Positions 53,018-60,604 of a DNA stretch of 64,000 nucleotides are shown one piece after another. The position numbers and the translations under genes were made by a program. The DNA is from Hyphomicrobiales bacterium (GTDB lineage Bacteria > Pseudomonadota > Alphaproteobacteria > Rhizobiales > Rhizobiaceae), in assembly GCA_900470155.1 (NCBI GenBank), contig UBZT01000009.1, positions 62,001 to 126,000 of the forward strand, given 5' to 3'. Numbering within the stretch: the stretch's first letter is position 1; every line of letters begins with the position of its first letter. The notes beneath the pieces were generated by a model, which ran no database searches, was not told the origin of the DNA, and saw only the letters and a list, made by a program, of their open reading frames with translations.

Positions 53018-53395
53018 ATGACAGACATTGAGCCGGAAATGGCTGCCTATCCTGTGCAGATGCAGCTTGAGGCTTACAATGCCCGCAACATCGAGAGCTT
53101 CATGCAATGGTGGGCGGAAGACTGTGCCTAATACGCATTTCCCGACACGCTGCTGGCACATGGAGCGGCCGAAATCCGCGCGCGCCATGTCGAACGCTTC
53201 AAGGAGCCCAACCTCTTCGGCACACTGCTGAACCGGGCCGTCGTCGGCAATGTCGTGGTCGACCATGAGACCGTGAGGCGCATCTTTCCGGAAGGTCGCG
53301 GCAAAGTGGATGTGATCTGCCTCTACGAGATCGACAACGGCAAGATTGCCAAGGCCTGGTTCAAGGTCGGCGCACCTAGACTTGATCAGGCGTAA
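53018..53395 (+). pseudogene. SnoaL/NTF2-like protein interrupted by a stop codon
   Basis: Reading from ATG 53018, the frame gives a typical SnoaL-like cone: VQMQLEAYNARNIESFMQWW, then AEDCA, a TAA stop at 53129-53131 (codon 38), then in the same frame YAFPDTLLAHGAAEIRARHV and RVIFPEG-, DVICLYEIDNGKIAKAWFKV up to TAA 53393. Both sides belong to one protein of about 125 residues. A single base change (for example TAT or CAA to TAA) explains the break. It could also be a sequencing error. Function of the intact family member is unknown. Confidence 0.8.
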
Positions 53396-53415
53396 CGCTG
53401 AGGCCAAACGCAGAA

Positions 53416-53439
53416 GCGCCCCGAAAAAGGCCGGGGCGC
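53416..53439 (-). terminator. Hairpin after the nucleoside hydrolase gene
   Basis: GCGCCCCG and CGGGGCGC pair over 8 bp around an 8-nt loop, 20 bp past the nucleoside hydrolase stop and also 21 bp past the pseudogene stop. There is no T run outside the stem, so it is a weak terminator candidate for the convergent pair. Confidence 0.5.
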
Positions 53440-53458
53440 ATCAGTGCAACGCTGCTGC

Positions 53459-54421
53459 TCAGTCTTCCCTGACCGCCACGATCGTCTCGTGGATCAGCTT
53501 CAGCACCGCATCTGCCTCGATATCGACGCAGATCTTATGGCTGGGCAGATCGCCGTCCCAGTCGGACGGACCAAAACCCTTGCCGTCTGGCTTCTGGATC
53601 GTCTGGCCATCGGCAATGCCGCCGCAGACGACGCGGATCGGGCCGGAACGGGTGGTGAAGAGTTCCGGTGCCACGACATAGACGCAGGCGCATGAATCGT
53701 GCACGACCATGCCGTCCTGCACCCGGCCCTCGTAGAACTTGATGTAGAACTGTGACAGGTCGAACAGGAGCTGCGCACGCTTGCCGGCCGCATCGCGGAT
53801 ATCGGCGAGCGCCTGACGGGTCATCACGGTCTTGAGGGTCACGTCGAGGCCGACGACAACGACCGGCCATGTCGCGGTCATGACGATGTCGGCGGCTTCC
53901 GGATCGCCATGGATATTGGCTTCGGCCGCCGGCGTGACATTGCCATTGGTGTCGAAGGCACCGCCCATGATGACGACCTCCTTGACCAGATTGACGATCT
54001 CGGGATCTTCCTTGAGCGCATTGGCGAGATTGGTCATGCGGCCGACGGCAACCAGCGTCACTTCACCCGGGTTGGCGCGCACCATGTCGACGATGAAACG
54101 ATGGGCCGGACGCGGATCGGGCAGGACATCCGTCACCTCGGGCACACCGATATTGCCGAGACCGTCGTCGCCATGGATGAAGGTCGGCGGCTCATGGCTG
54201 ACACGGTGCGGAATGAAGGTTTCGCCGGCACCGCGGGCAACAGGCGCCTCGATCTGCCATTCGCGCTTGAGGAACAGAGCGTTACGTGTCGTGGTCTCGA
54301 TCGTCGCATTGCCGAAAACGGTGGTGATGCCGATCAGGTCTATGTCGGGATGATGATGGAGAAAGAGCAGCGCCATCGCGTCATCGACGCCCGGATCCGT
54401 ATCGAAAATGACCTTATGCAT
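53459..54421 (-). CDS. Inosine-uridine preferring nucleoside hydrolase
   Basis: 320 residues from ATG 54421. The Ca2+-binding DTDPGVDDAMALLFL motif is at residues 7-21. The conserved GNATIETTTRNAL, the VTLVAVGRMTNLANAL strand and the late VHDSCACVYVVAP (where family members have the catalytic HD) are present. It cleaves N-glycosidic bonds of nucleosides to base and ribose in the cytoplasm. It stands in a small non-cob island between cobK and cobM. Confidence 0.9.
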   Translation of the reverse strand: MHKVIFDTDPGVDDAMALLFLHHHPDIDLIGITTVFGNATIETTTRNALFLKREWQIEAPVARGAGETFIPHRVSHEPPTFIHGDDGLGNIGVPEVTDVLPDPRPAHRFIVDMVRANPGEVTLVAVGRMTNLANALKEDPEIVNLVKEVVIMGGAFDTNGNVTPAAEANIHGDPEAADIVMTATWPVVVVGLDVTLKTVMTRQALADIRDAAGKRAQLLFDLSQFYIKFYEGRVQDGMVVHDSCACVYVVAPELFTTRSGPIRVVCGGIADGQTIQKPDGKGFGPSDWDGDLPSHKICVDIEADAVLKLIHETIVAVRED

Positions 54422-54559
54422 GAAGAGTGCCGCCATCGTATATGAGAAAGGAAACGGCAGATCACCCGCCGCAATCCATCCGGCTTAGCCGAGGACCGGA
54501 ATTGGTTCAAGGCGCGAACGAGGCGCGGATTGCCGGGCACACAGAATGTGCTGAAAGGC

Positions 54560-55015
54560 TCAGGCGTCGGCCATGGCATATTCCTGCATCAACTGCGCAA
54601 ACGCCTCCATCGGTGGAAACTTGTTATAGCTGTGCACGGCTGGCGTCGTTGCCCAGGGTAGCTTCTCGTCCGTGCAGGTCTCGATGAAGGGCGCAAGTTC
54701 GGCTGCGTTGTCGAGCATGGTCGCACGCACATTGATCATCGGCCCGAACATCTTGCCGCGGGTGAAGATCCAGCTCAAGCAATGCGGGCAGAAATTGTGA
54801 TGCAGATCACCGTGCATGCCGCCAATGACCGGCTCGAGACCATGCACCTCGACCGCATCGAGCGGATAAAGCGCGCTTAGCGAAAAGGCGCTGGCCGTCA
54901 TCTTCTGGCAGCCGGTGCAATGACAGGCCATGGTCATCAGCGGCTTACCCCTGACCTTCAACTGCACCTGGCCACAGCGGCAACTGCCGGCGTGAATACT
55001 GGTATCATCGGACAT
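54560..55015 (-). CDS. GFA/CENP-V-family zinc protein
   Basis: 151 residues. The start at ATG 55015 follows GGAGGA by 9 bp. An ATG at 55036 overlaps the previous stop and is also possible. Zinc ligands follow the family order: GSCRCGQVQL, MACHCTGCQKMTASAF, then FCPHCLSWIF. Named after glutathione-dependent formaldehyde-activating enzyme, but most members have unknown substrates, and no link to frmA/fghA is implied by its position. Confidence 0.85.
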   Translation of the reverse strand: MSDDTSIHAGSCRCGQVQLKVRGKPLMTMACHCTGCQKMTASAFSLSALYPLDAVEVHGLEPVIGGMHGDLHHNFCPHCLSWIFTRGKMFGPMINVRATMLDNAAELAPFIETCTDEKLPWATTPAVHSYNKFPPMEAFAQLMQEYAMADA

Positions 55016-55032
55016 CAGCACATTTCCTCCGC

Positions 55033-55503
55033 TCATGAAAATTGCGTTGCAGCCTGCAGCACCCTCGCCGCTTCGGCCGCGTGATTGCGTCTTGCGATAA
55101 ATACCAATGCACGCGGACGCGCATCGTGCAGATACTGGTCAGGCCCGAGCATTTTCCGGGCATTCAGCTCAACCGTGTCCAGCGCATCGAAATCGACCGG
55201 CTCGATCGTGCTGCTCCAGCCGGGACTATGGGTCGACCAGCCTTTTCGATGATGCGCGAGCAGGCGTTCGCGCAGGCAATATCCGTGATAGTCGAAAGCG
55301 ATCACGCCATCCGTGACGAACATGTGGCCGCCGGCAAAGCCATCGTCTGGGATGATGCGCTCAGCGTGAAAGCCTGCCAGAGGTTCATGCTTCAGATAGA
55401 CACCCGCCAGGATATGACAGGCGCCGTAGCCAAAGAATATCCGGTCCGGCAGTGCCCACCGCCTGACCGGATCCTTCTTGATGCCGCGCTTCAAAATATA
55501 CAT
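55033..55503 (-). CDS. Conserved-looking hypothetical protein downstream of cobM
   Basis: 156 residues that I cannot place in a family. It is basic, with aromatic and His-rich stretches (DRIFFGYGACHILAGVYLKH, FVTDGVIAFDYHGYCLRERL) and an Ala-rich C terminus. It starts 50 bp after the cobM stop, and its stop overlaps the possible first ATG of the GFA gene. It may be read through from the cob operon. No signal peptide or membrane segment is seen. Confidence 0.65.
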   Translation of the reverse strand: MYILKRGIKKDPVRRWALPDRIFFGYGACHILAGVYLKHEPLAGFHAERIIPDDGFAGGHMFVTDGVIAFDYHGYCLRERLLAHHRKGWSTHSPGWSSTIEPVDFDALDTVELNARKMLGPDQYLHDARPRALVFIARRNHAAEAARVLQAATQFS

Positions 55504-55553
55504 GCGGGAAGCCTACAGCCAGTCCCGCGAACGTCAATCTCGGCCAGGCAATC

Positions 55554-56336
55554 TTAGCCTGCGACCTTCTTTTTCTTCTTGCCCGCATTGCGCAGCACAT
55601 GGGTAAAATCGGAATTGTAGAGGTCACTGTCGCGGAACTCGACATGGCCGAAGACCTTGCCGACCATGATCAGCGCGGTGCGGGTGATCTTTGCCTTGCG
55701 CACGTCATCGGCCATATCCTTGAGCGTCGAGCGGATGAAAAGCTCGTCCGGCCAGGTCGCGCGATAGGCGATCACGACCGGGCAATCCTCGCCGTAATAG
55801 GGCGTCAGCGTATCGCGGATATGCGGCAGGTTGCGGATCGACAGATGGATCGCAAGCGTCGCCCGCGACTTGCCGAGAATTTCCAGCGTCTCGAATTCCG
55901 GCATCGAAGACGCCTTCATCTCGGTCCGCGTGATGATGACAGTCTGGGCGATTTCCGGCAATGTCAGTTCGGTCTTCAGCCGCGCGGCGGTCGCGGCAAA
56001 GGCCGGCACGCCGGGCACAACGTCATAGGGAATGCCGAGCGCGTCGAGCCGGCGCATCTGCTCGGCAATCGCGCCATAGATCGACGGATCGCCGGAATGC
56101 ACCCGGGCAACATCCTCACCGCGTGCGTGGGCCGCAACGATCTCGGCGATGATCTCGTCGAGATGCATCGGGGCCGTGTCCTTGACGACCGCGCCTTCCG
56201 GCGCGCACTTGACCGTTTCCTCCGGCACCAGCGATCCGGCATAGAGGCAGACCGGGCAGCGCTCGATCAGGCGCAGACCACGCACGGTGATCAGGTCGGG
56301 TGCGCCCGGTCCGGCGCCGATGAAATAGACGGTCAT
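55554..56336 (-). CDS. cobM: Precorrin-4 C11-methyltransferase CobM
   Basis: 260 residues of the tetrapyrrole methylase fold. VYFIGAGPGAPDLITVRGLR opens it. The CLYAGSLVPEETV block, the VARVHSGDPSIYGAIAEQMR block and VVPGVPAFAATAARL identify CobM/CbiF. It methylates C11 with SAM. The C-terminal tail is Lys-rich (GKKKKK). A paired palindromic element separates it from cbiG-cobJ. Confidence 0.94.
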   Translation of the reverse strand: MTVYFIGAGPGAPDLITVRGLRLIERCPVCLYAGSLVPEETVKCAPEGAVVKDTAPMHLDEIIAEIVAAHARGEDVARVHSGDPSIYGAIAEQMRRLDALGIPYDVVPGVPAFAATAARLKTELTLPEIAQTVIITRTEMKASSMPEFETLEILGKSRATLAIHLSIRNLPHIRDTLTPYYGEDCPVVIAYRATWPDELFIRSTLKDMADDVRKAKITRTALIMVGKVFGHVEFRDSDLYNSDFTHVLRNAGKKKKKVAG

Positions 56337-56364
56337 GTTCTTGTCCTCAAGTTGCGTGCGGGGT

Positions 56365-56548
56365 TACCCCCCTCTGCCCTACCGGGCATCTCCCCCTCAA
56401 GGAGGGAGATCAGATCAAAGCGGGCCCCAAGCTTCACGAAAGCCACTCTTGCACCAGACCAACCGACCGGAAAACGACAAGATGGTGCGCCAGCGAGCGT
56501 CCGATCTCCCCCCTTGAGGGGGAGATGGCCGGCAGGCCAGAGGGGGTA
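56365..56548. repeat. Paired GC-rich palindromic element, copy 2
   Basis: Left half from 56365 (TACCCCCCTCTG) and right half up to 56548 (inverted copy) with inner ATCTCCCCCTCAAGGAGGGA and its near-complement around a core of about 90 bp. The left half has a small hairpin GCCCTACCGGGC, the right half GGCCGGCAGGCC. It fills the gap between cbiG-cobJ and cobM inside the operon. Confidence 0.85.
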
Positions 56549-56572
56549 TTGCGTGTGATTCGTGCTGTGACA

Positions 56573-58396
56573 TCAAGTTCCAGCCTTCATGCCCGTATCC
56601 ACTTTGCCCGAATAGCCACGCGGCGTGTAAACCCAGGTCTTGCCGTCGCCGGTGGTGACGGTGCGGCTTTCCGACGAGCCGACGACCACGACGGTCAGCA
56701 TATCGACATCATCGACATTGAGCCCGCCAAGCGGCACCGTGCGCACCAGCTCGCCCGGCCGGCCGAGATTGGTGGCGAGGATCACCGGCGTGTCGAAGGG
56801 GCGGTATTTCAAAAGTTCGTCGCGCGCGTAGGCGAGCTGGGTGCGGCGCTTCATCGAAACGGGATTGTAGAAGGCGATGACGAAGTCGCCCTCGCCCGCC
56901 GCCTTTACCCGCCGCTGGATATGTTCCCACGGAGTCAGAAGATCCGACAGAGAAATGGTGCAGAAATCATGGCCAAGCGGCGCTCCGATCCGGGCAGCTG
57001 CCGCCTGAAGGGCCGAGATTCCCGGCGACACCTGCACCTCGATCCGGCATGCCGCATCGGTGATGCCCCCCTTGTCGAACAGCTCGAACACCAGCGTCGC
57101 CATGGCATAGATACCGGCATCGCCGGAGCAGACCAGCGAAACATCCCTGCCTTCGCCGGCCAGTTCCATGGCATGCACAACGCGGGCTTCTTCCTTGCCG
57201 AGATCGAAATCATGACGGGTCTTGCCGTCGGCAAGCGCACCGAGCAGGTCGAGATACAGCGAATAGCCGACCAGATCCGTCGAGGCGGCCACCATGGAAG
57301 AGACTTCCGGCGAGCGCCAGCCATCCGAACCGGGTCCGATGCCAACGACAAAAAGCCGTCCGCGCGAACGGCCGATGGCCCTGCCCTCGATCACCTCGGC
57401 AGCGCGGGCGATGGCAGCGGTTGCCCCCTTCGACTTGATCTTTTCGACCACCAGTTCGCCCGTCTCGCCGACAGCTGCGAGCGCCGCACCTTCGGCAACG
57501 CCATGGCAGCCGACTTCGGCAAAGACAACATCAGACGGGTTCTTCAGCCGGGGCGTTTCAGCCTCAAGCGCAGCCGCTGTGAAGAATCGTGCCGGCACGT
57601 TGAAATGCCGGGCAACGGCATGGATCGCCGCCTCGTCGGCCTTCAGGTCGATCGAGCAGACGGCGGCAAGGCTGGCAGCCGAATAACCACCACCTGCCAG
57701 CGCCTGTTCGGCCAGTGCGATCGCTTCCGCGGGATCGGCATGGCGCTCGGAGCCCATACCGAGCACCAGGGTCTTCGGATGAAAGACCAGCTCCAGCCCG
57801 TCGGCAGTCTTTGTTTTATCAGTCACAGTCAGCGTCACGGGAGCCTCGTTGTCGAAAGGAATACGGGAATGAATGAGCCAGGACGCCGTGCCGACAAGCC
57901 TCGCGGAAGACCCGGCGACAAGCTCGGCCATCACGGCCTTGGCGTTTTCGGGATTGGCGAGACGGTAACCGGTCGGCGGCTGGTCAAGCGCCAGACCGAA
58001 CTTCAGGTCACCGGCCGTGGTGATCGCGGCATGGGAGGACAGGCCAGTTGCAATCGTGCGCGCCAGATCGTTGGCGCCATGATGTCCGCCGAGCAGAGGC
58101 ACGACCGACGCACCGTCATCCGACACCACCAATACCGGCGGCTCGGACTGCTTGTCGGACAAAAGCGGCGCCAGCAACCGGATCAGCGCCCCCGATGCCA
58201 TCACCGCAATGATCGGCCGGCCCTCGGCAAACAGTGCCTGGACATGCGGTTTGACCGCGTCGAAATACCGGTCGGCCTCGGTGACGCGCGCCCGCGCGCC
58301 ATGCAGTTCGCCATCGACCAATGCGGCAATGCGGCGACCAAGATCGGCGGCGCTGTCGCTCAGCACGATGACTGCGGGTCGGCGGATCACGCTCAT
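56573..58396 (-). CDS. cobJ: CbiG-CobJ fusion: CbiG/CobE-like domains plus precorrin-3B C17-methyltransferase
   Basis: 607 residues. Residues about 1-120 resemble CbiG N-terminal domain (MASGALIRLLAPLLSDKQSE and DDGASVVPLLGGHHGANDLA). About 215-335 resemble the CbiG C-terminal/CobE domain (TLVLGMGSERHADPAEAIAL, DVVFAEVGCHGVAEGAALAA). About 348-600 are CobJ/CbiH (LFVVGIGPGSDGWRSPEVSS, VCSGDAGIYAMATLVFELFD, VSPGISALQAAAARIGAPLG). CobJ methylates C17 with ring contraction. CbiG opens the lactone in the anaerobic route. Such fusions are known in rhizobia. It overlaps cobI by 4 bp. Confidence 0.92.
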   Translation of the reverse strand: MSVIRRPAVIVLSDSAADLGRRIAALVDGELHGARARVTEADRYFDAVKPHVQALFAEGRPIIAVMASGALIRLLAPLLSDKQSEPPVLVVSDDGASVVPLLGGHHGANDLARTIATGLSSHAAITTAGDLKFGLALDQPPTGYRLANPENAKAVMAELVAGSSARLVGTASWLIHSRIPFDNEAPVTLTVTDKTKTADGLELVFHPKTLVLGMGSERHADPAEAIALAEQALAGGGYSAASLAAVCSIDLKADEAAIHAVARHFNVPARFFTAAALEAETPRLKNPSDVVFAEVGCHGVAEGAALAAVGETGELVVEKIKSKGATAAIARAAEVIEGRAIGRSRGRLFVVGIGPGSDGWRSPEVSSMVAASTDLVGYSLYLDLLGALADGKTRHDFDLGKEEARVVHAMELAGEGRDVSLVCSGDAGIYAMATLVFELFDKGGITDAACRIEVQVSPGISALQAAAARIGAPLGHDFCTISLSDLLTPWEHIQRRVKAAGEGDFVIAFYNPVSMKRRTQLAYARDELLKYRPFDTPVILATNLGRPGELVRTVPLGGLNVDDVDMLTVVVVGSSESRTVTTGDGKTWVYTPRGYSGKVDTGMKAGT

Positions 58397-59136
58397 ACAG
58401 CAGGCTCCGCACCAAGCCGGCTTGCCAGCGCTGGGTGCCAGGTTTCAGCCCCCTTGTAGATCAGGATCATCGAGAAATACGGCGCAACATCTTCGGCAAC
58501 CTCGGCAAGCGGCATCAACCGCTGTTCGGCGAGGCTGACGCGCTCGACATATCCCGCCTGCGCCGTCAGCCCGAGGTCGGCGATCAGCGAACGGATACGG
58601 GAAAAATGCCGGCCAATCTTGATGATCGCCACCGCGCCGGAGGCGGCTATGCGGTCAGCCAAAATTGCGTCGTCCAGCGGGCCGGGTAGCACCGTCAGCA
58701 CGTCATTGCGCGCGGCAAGCGGCCGCCCAAGGCCTGCAGCCGCTGCCATCATCGACGACACGCCTGGCACGACCTCGGTCGGGTAGCGATCAGCCAGCCG
58801 CTCGAACAGATACATGAAGGAGCCATAGAAGAACGGATCGCCCTCGCAGAGAACCGCGACGTCGGCGCCGGCATCGAGGTGCCGCGCCAGCACCTCGGCA
58901 GCCTGGCTATAGATCTCCTGCGCCGGGAAACGCTCGACCCGCATCGGCACGATGATCGGCACTTCCAACTGGGCGGCGGTCAGATAGGGGGCGACGATCT
59001 GGCGGGCAAAGCTTGGTCCCGTGTCCGGCGCCGGATAGGCGACGACCGGGCACGACTTGAGGATGCGATGCGCCTTCAGCGTCAGCAGTTCGGGATCGCC
59101 GGGGCCAAGGCCAAGGCCGTAAAGTGTTCCGGTCAT
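58393..59136 (-). CDS. cobI: Precorrin-2 C20-methyltransferase CobI
   Basis: 247 residues. The motif LYGLGLGPGDPELLTLKAHR opens the methylase fold, followed by CEGDPFFYGSFMYLFERLAD and PGVSSMMAAAAGLGRPLAAR, as in CobI/CbiL. It methylates C20 of precorrin-2. The stop overlaps the start of cbiG-cobJ (ATGA). Confidence 0.94.
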   Translation of the reverse strand: MTGTLYGLGLGPGDPELLTLKAHRILKSCPVVAYPAPDTGPSFARQIVAPYLTAAQLEVPIIVPMRVERFPAQEIYSQAAEVLARHLDAGADVAVLCEGDPFFYGSFMYLFERLADRYPTEVVPGVSSMMAAAAGLGRPLAARNDVLTVLPGPLDDAILADRIAASGAVAIIKIGRHFSRIRSLIADLGLTAQAGYVERVSLAEQRLMPLAEVAEDVAPYFSMILIYKGAETWHPALASRLGAEPAV

Positions 59137-59163
59137 GCCAGCCTCCTTGCTGCCATCGGGGCA

Positions 59164-59350
59164 CTACCCCCCTCTGCCTTGCCAGGCATCTCCCCCACAA
59201 GGGGGGAGATCAATTCGCGGCGGACACTTTTCCCAAAAAACAGCGTGCCGAATAATGGCACTGGCCTGTTGGCGACGATCCGGCAGGCGATATCCGTTCT
59301 GCCAATCTCCCCCCTTGAGGGGGAGATGGCCGGCAGGCCAGAGGGGCGTA
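59164..59350. repeat. Paired GC-rich palindromic element, copy 3
   Basis: Left half from 59164 (TACCCCCCTCTGCC, hairpin GCCTTGCCAGGC, ATCTCCCCCACAAGGGGGG) and right half to 59350 (ATCTCCCCCCTTGAGGGGGA, GGCCGGCAGGCC) are inverted copies about a core of about 95 bp. It fills most of the 232-bp gap between cobL and cobI. No gene is seen there. Confidence 0.85.
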
Positions 59351-59368
59351 TAGCTTGGGCAACCATCC

Positions 59369-60604
59369 TCACGTCTCCTCCTTCGTAGCGGTCCAGATCG
59401 TCACCGGCATCAGCGACTTCCAACCGCAATAGCGCCCGACCGGGGCTGCCCGTGACACCTGGATGCGGATCAGGTCGCCGCCATGAAGTCCGCGCAGCTC
59501 GGCAAGCCGGGCTTCACCCTCGATGGTCACGGCATTGGCGACCAACCAGCCGCCCGGCCCGAGCGCCTGCCAGCAGGCCTCGAACACACCCTCGCCGGTA
59601 ATGCCGCCACCAATGAAAACGGCGTCCGGCCGGCGCAGGCCGGCAACGGCTGTCGGCGCCTCGCCCGCGACAATGTCGAGATCCGGGACACCGAGATTTT
59701 CGGCATTTTCCCTGATCATCGCCACCCGTTCCGGCTTGGCTTCGATCGCGACGGCTCTTGTGCCCATTCCAGCGCGCATCCACTCGATGGCGATCGATCC
59801 GCAACCGGCGCCGACATCCCAGAGCATGGCATTGGGAAAGGGCGACAGTTGCGACAGCGTCACGGCGCGGATCTCGCGCTTGGTCAGTTGGCCGTCGTGA
59901 CGGAAGGCCTCGTCCGGCAGGCCAGAGACCGGCGACAGCAGCGGCCCATCGGAAGCGCAGTCGATCGCCAGCGTGTTGAAATCGGAAAATTCCGGCTGAT
60001 GTTCGAGGATCTGGCGCGCCGTCAAAGTCACGACACGCTCCGTCCCGCCGCCCATATGCTCGAGCACATGCAGGATCGAATTGCCGAAGCCGCGATGGAC
60101 CAAGAGCGCCGACGCCTGCTCGATGGTTGCTGCATCCGAGGTCAGCGCCAGAATCCGCGCCCGTGGCAGCACATGCCGATGCAGAAAGGCGAGCGGCCGA
60201 CCATGCAGGGAAATCTGCGTCACCGACTGCAATGGCCATCCGAGTCGGGCAGCCGCCAGCGAAAAGGCAGACGGGCTTGGCAGGATATACATCTCTTCGG
60301 CAGCCACATGCCGGCGAAGCGTCGCACCTATGCCGAAATGCATCGGATCGCCGGTGGCCAGCACCGTCACCGGCGATCCGCGCAGCTTGAGGATTTCCGC
60401 CAGCGTTTCGCGGAAGCCTGCGCCCCAGGTCAGGATACGCTTCAGTTCCGGCAAGGAGCTGCCGTCGATCACCGCATCGAGCCGTTCGCCGAGCACCAGC
60501 GTTTCCGCCTGCCAGACATGCGACTGCGCTTCCGGCGTCAGGCTTTCCAGCCCGTTGTCGCCGATGCCGATAATGGTGAGCCAGGGTTGCGACAGATCAG
60601 ACAT
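59369..60604 (-). CDS. cobL: Precorrin-6B C5,15-methyltransferase (decarboxylating) CobL
   Basis: 411 residues from ATG 60604. The N-terminal CbiE domain (about 1-205: WLTIIGIGDNGLESLTPEAQ, VTVLATGDPMHFGIGATLRR) and the C-terminal CbiT domain (about 220-405: MLWDVGAGCGSIAIEWMRAG, AVAIEAKPERVAMIRENAEN) give the fused CobL layout. It methylates C5 and C15 and decarboxylates C12 acetate. It overlaps the cobH stop by 8 bp. Confidence 0.94.
   Translation of the reverse strand: MSDLSQPWLTIIGIGDNGLESLTPEAQSHVWQAETLVLGERLDAVIDGSSLPELKRILTWGAGFRETLAEILKLRGSPVTVLATGDPMHFGIGATLRRHVAAEEMYILPSPSAFSLAAARLGWPLQSVTQISLHGRPLAFLHRHVLPRARILALTSDAATIEQASALLVHRGFGNSILHVLEHMGGGTERVVTLTARQILEHQPEFSDFNTLAIDCASDGPLLSPVSGLPDEAFRHDGQLTKREIRAVTLSQLSPFPNAMLWDVGAGCGSIAIEWMRAGMGTRAVAIEAKPERVAMIRENAENLGVPDLDIVAGEAPTAVAGLRRPDAVFIGGGITGEGVFEACWQALGPGGWLVANAVTIEGEARLAELRGLHGGDLIRIQVSRAAPVGRYCGWKSLMPVTIWTATKEET

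Noticed and set aside
54560..55015. GFA protein as part of the formaldehyde pathway with frmA and fghA
   Set aside because: It is 42 kb away, in another context, and most GFA/CENP-V proteins are not formaldehyde-activating enzymes.
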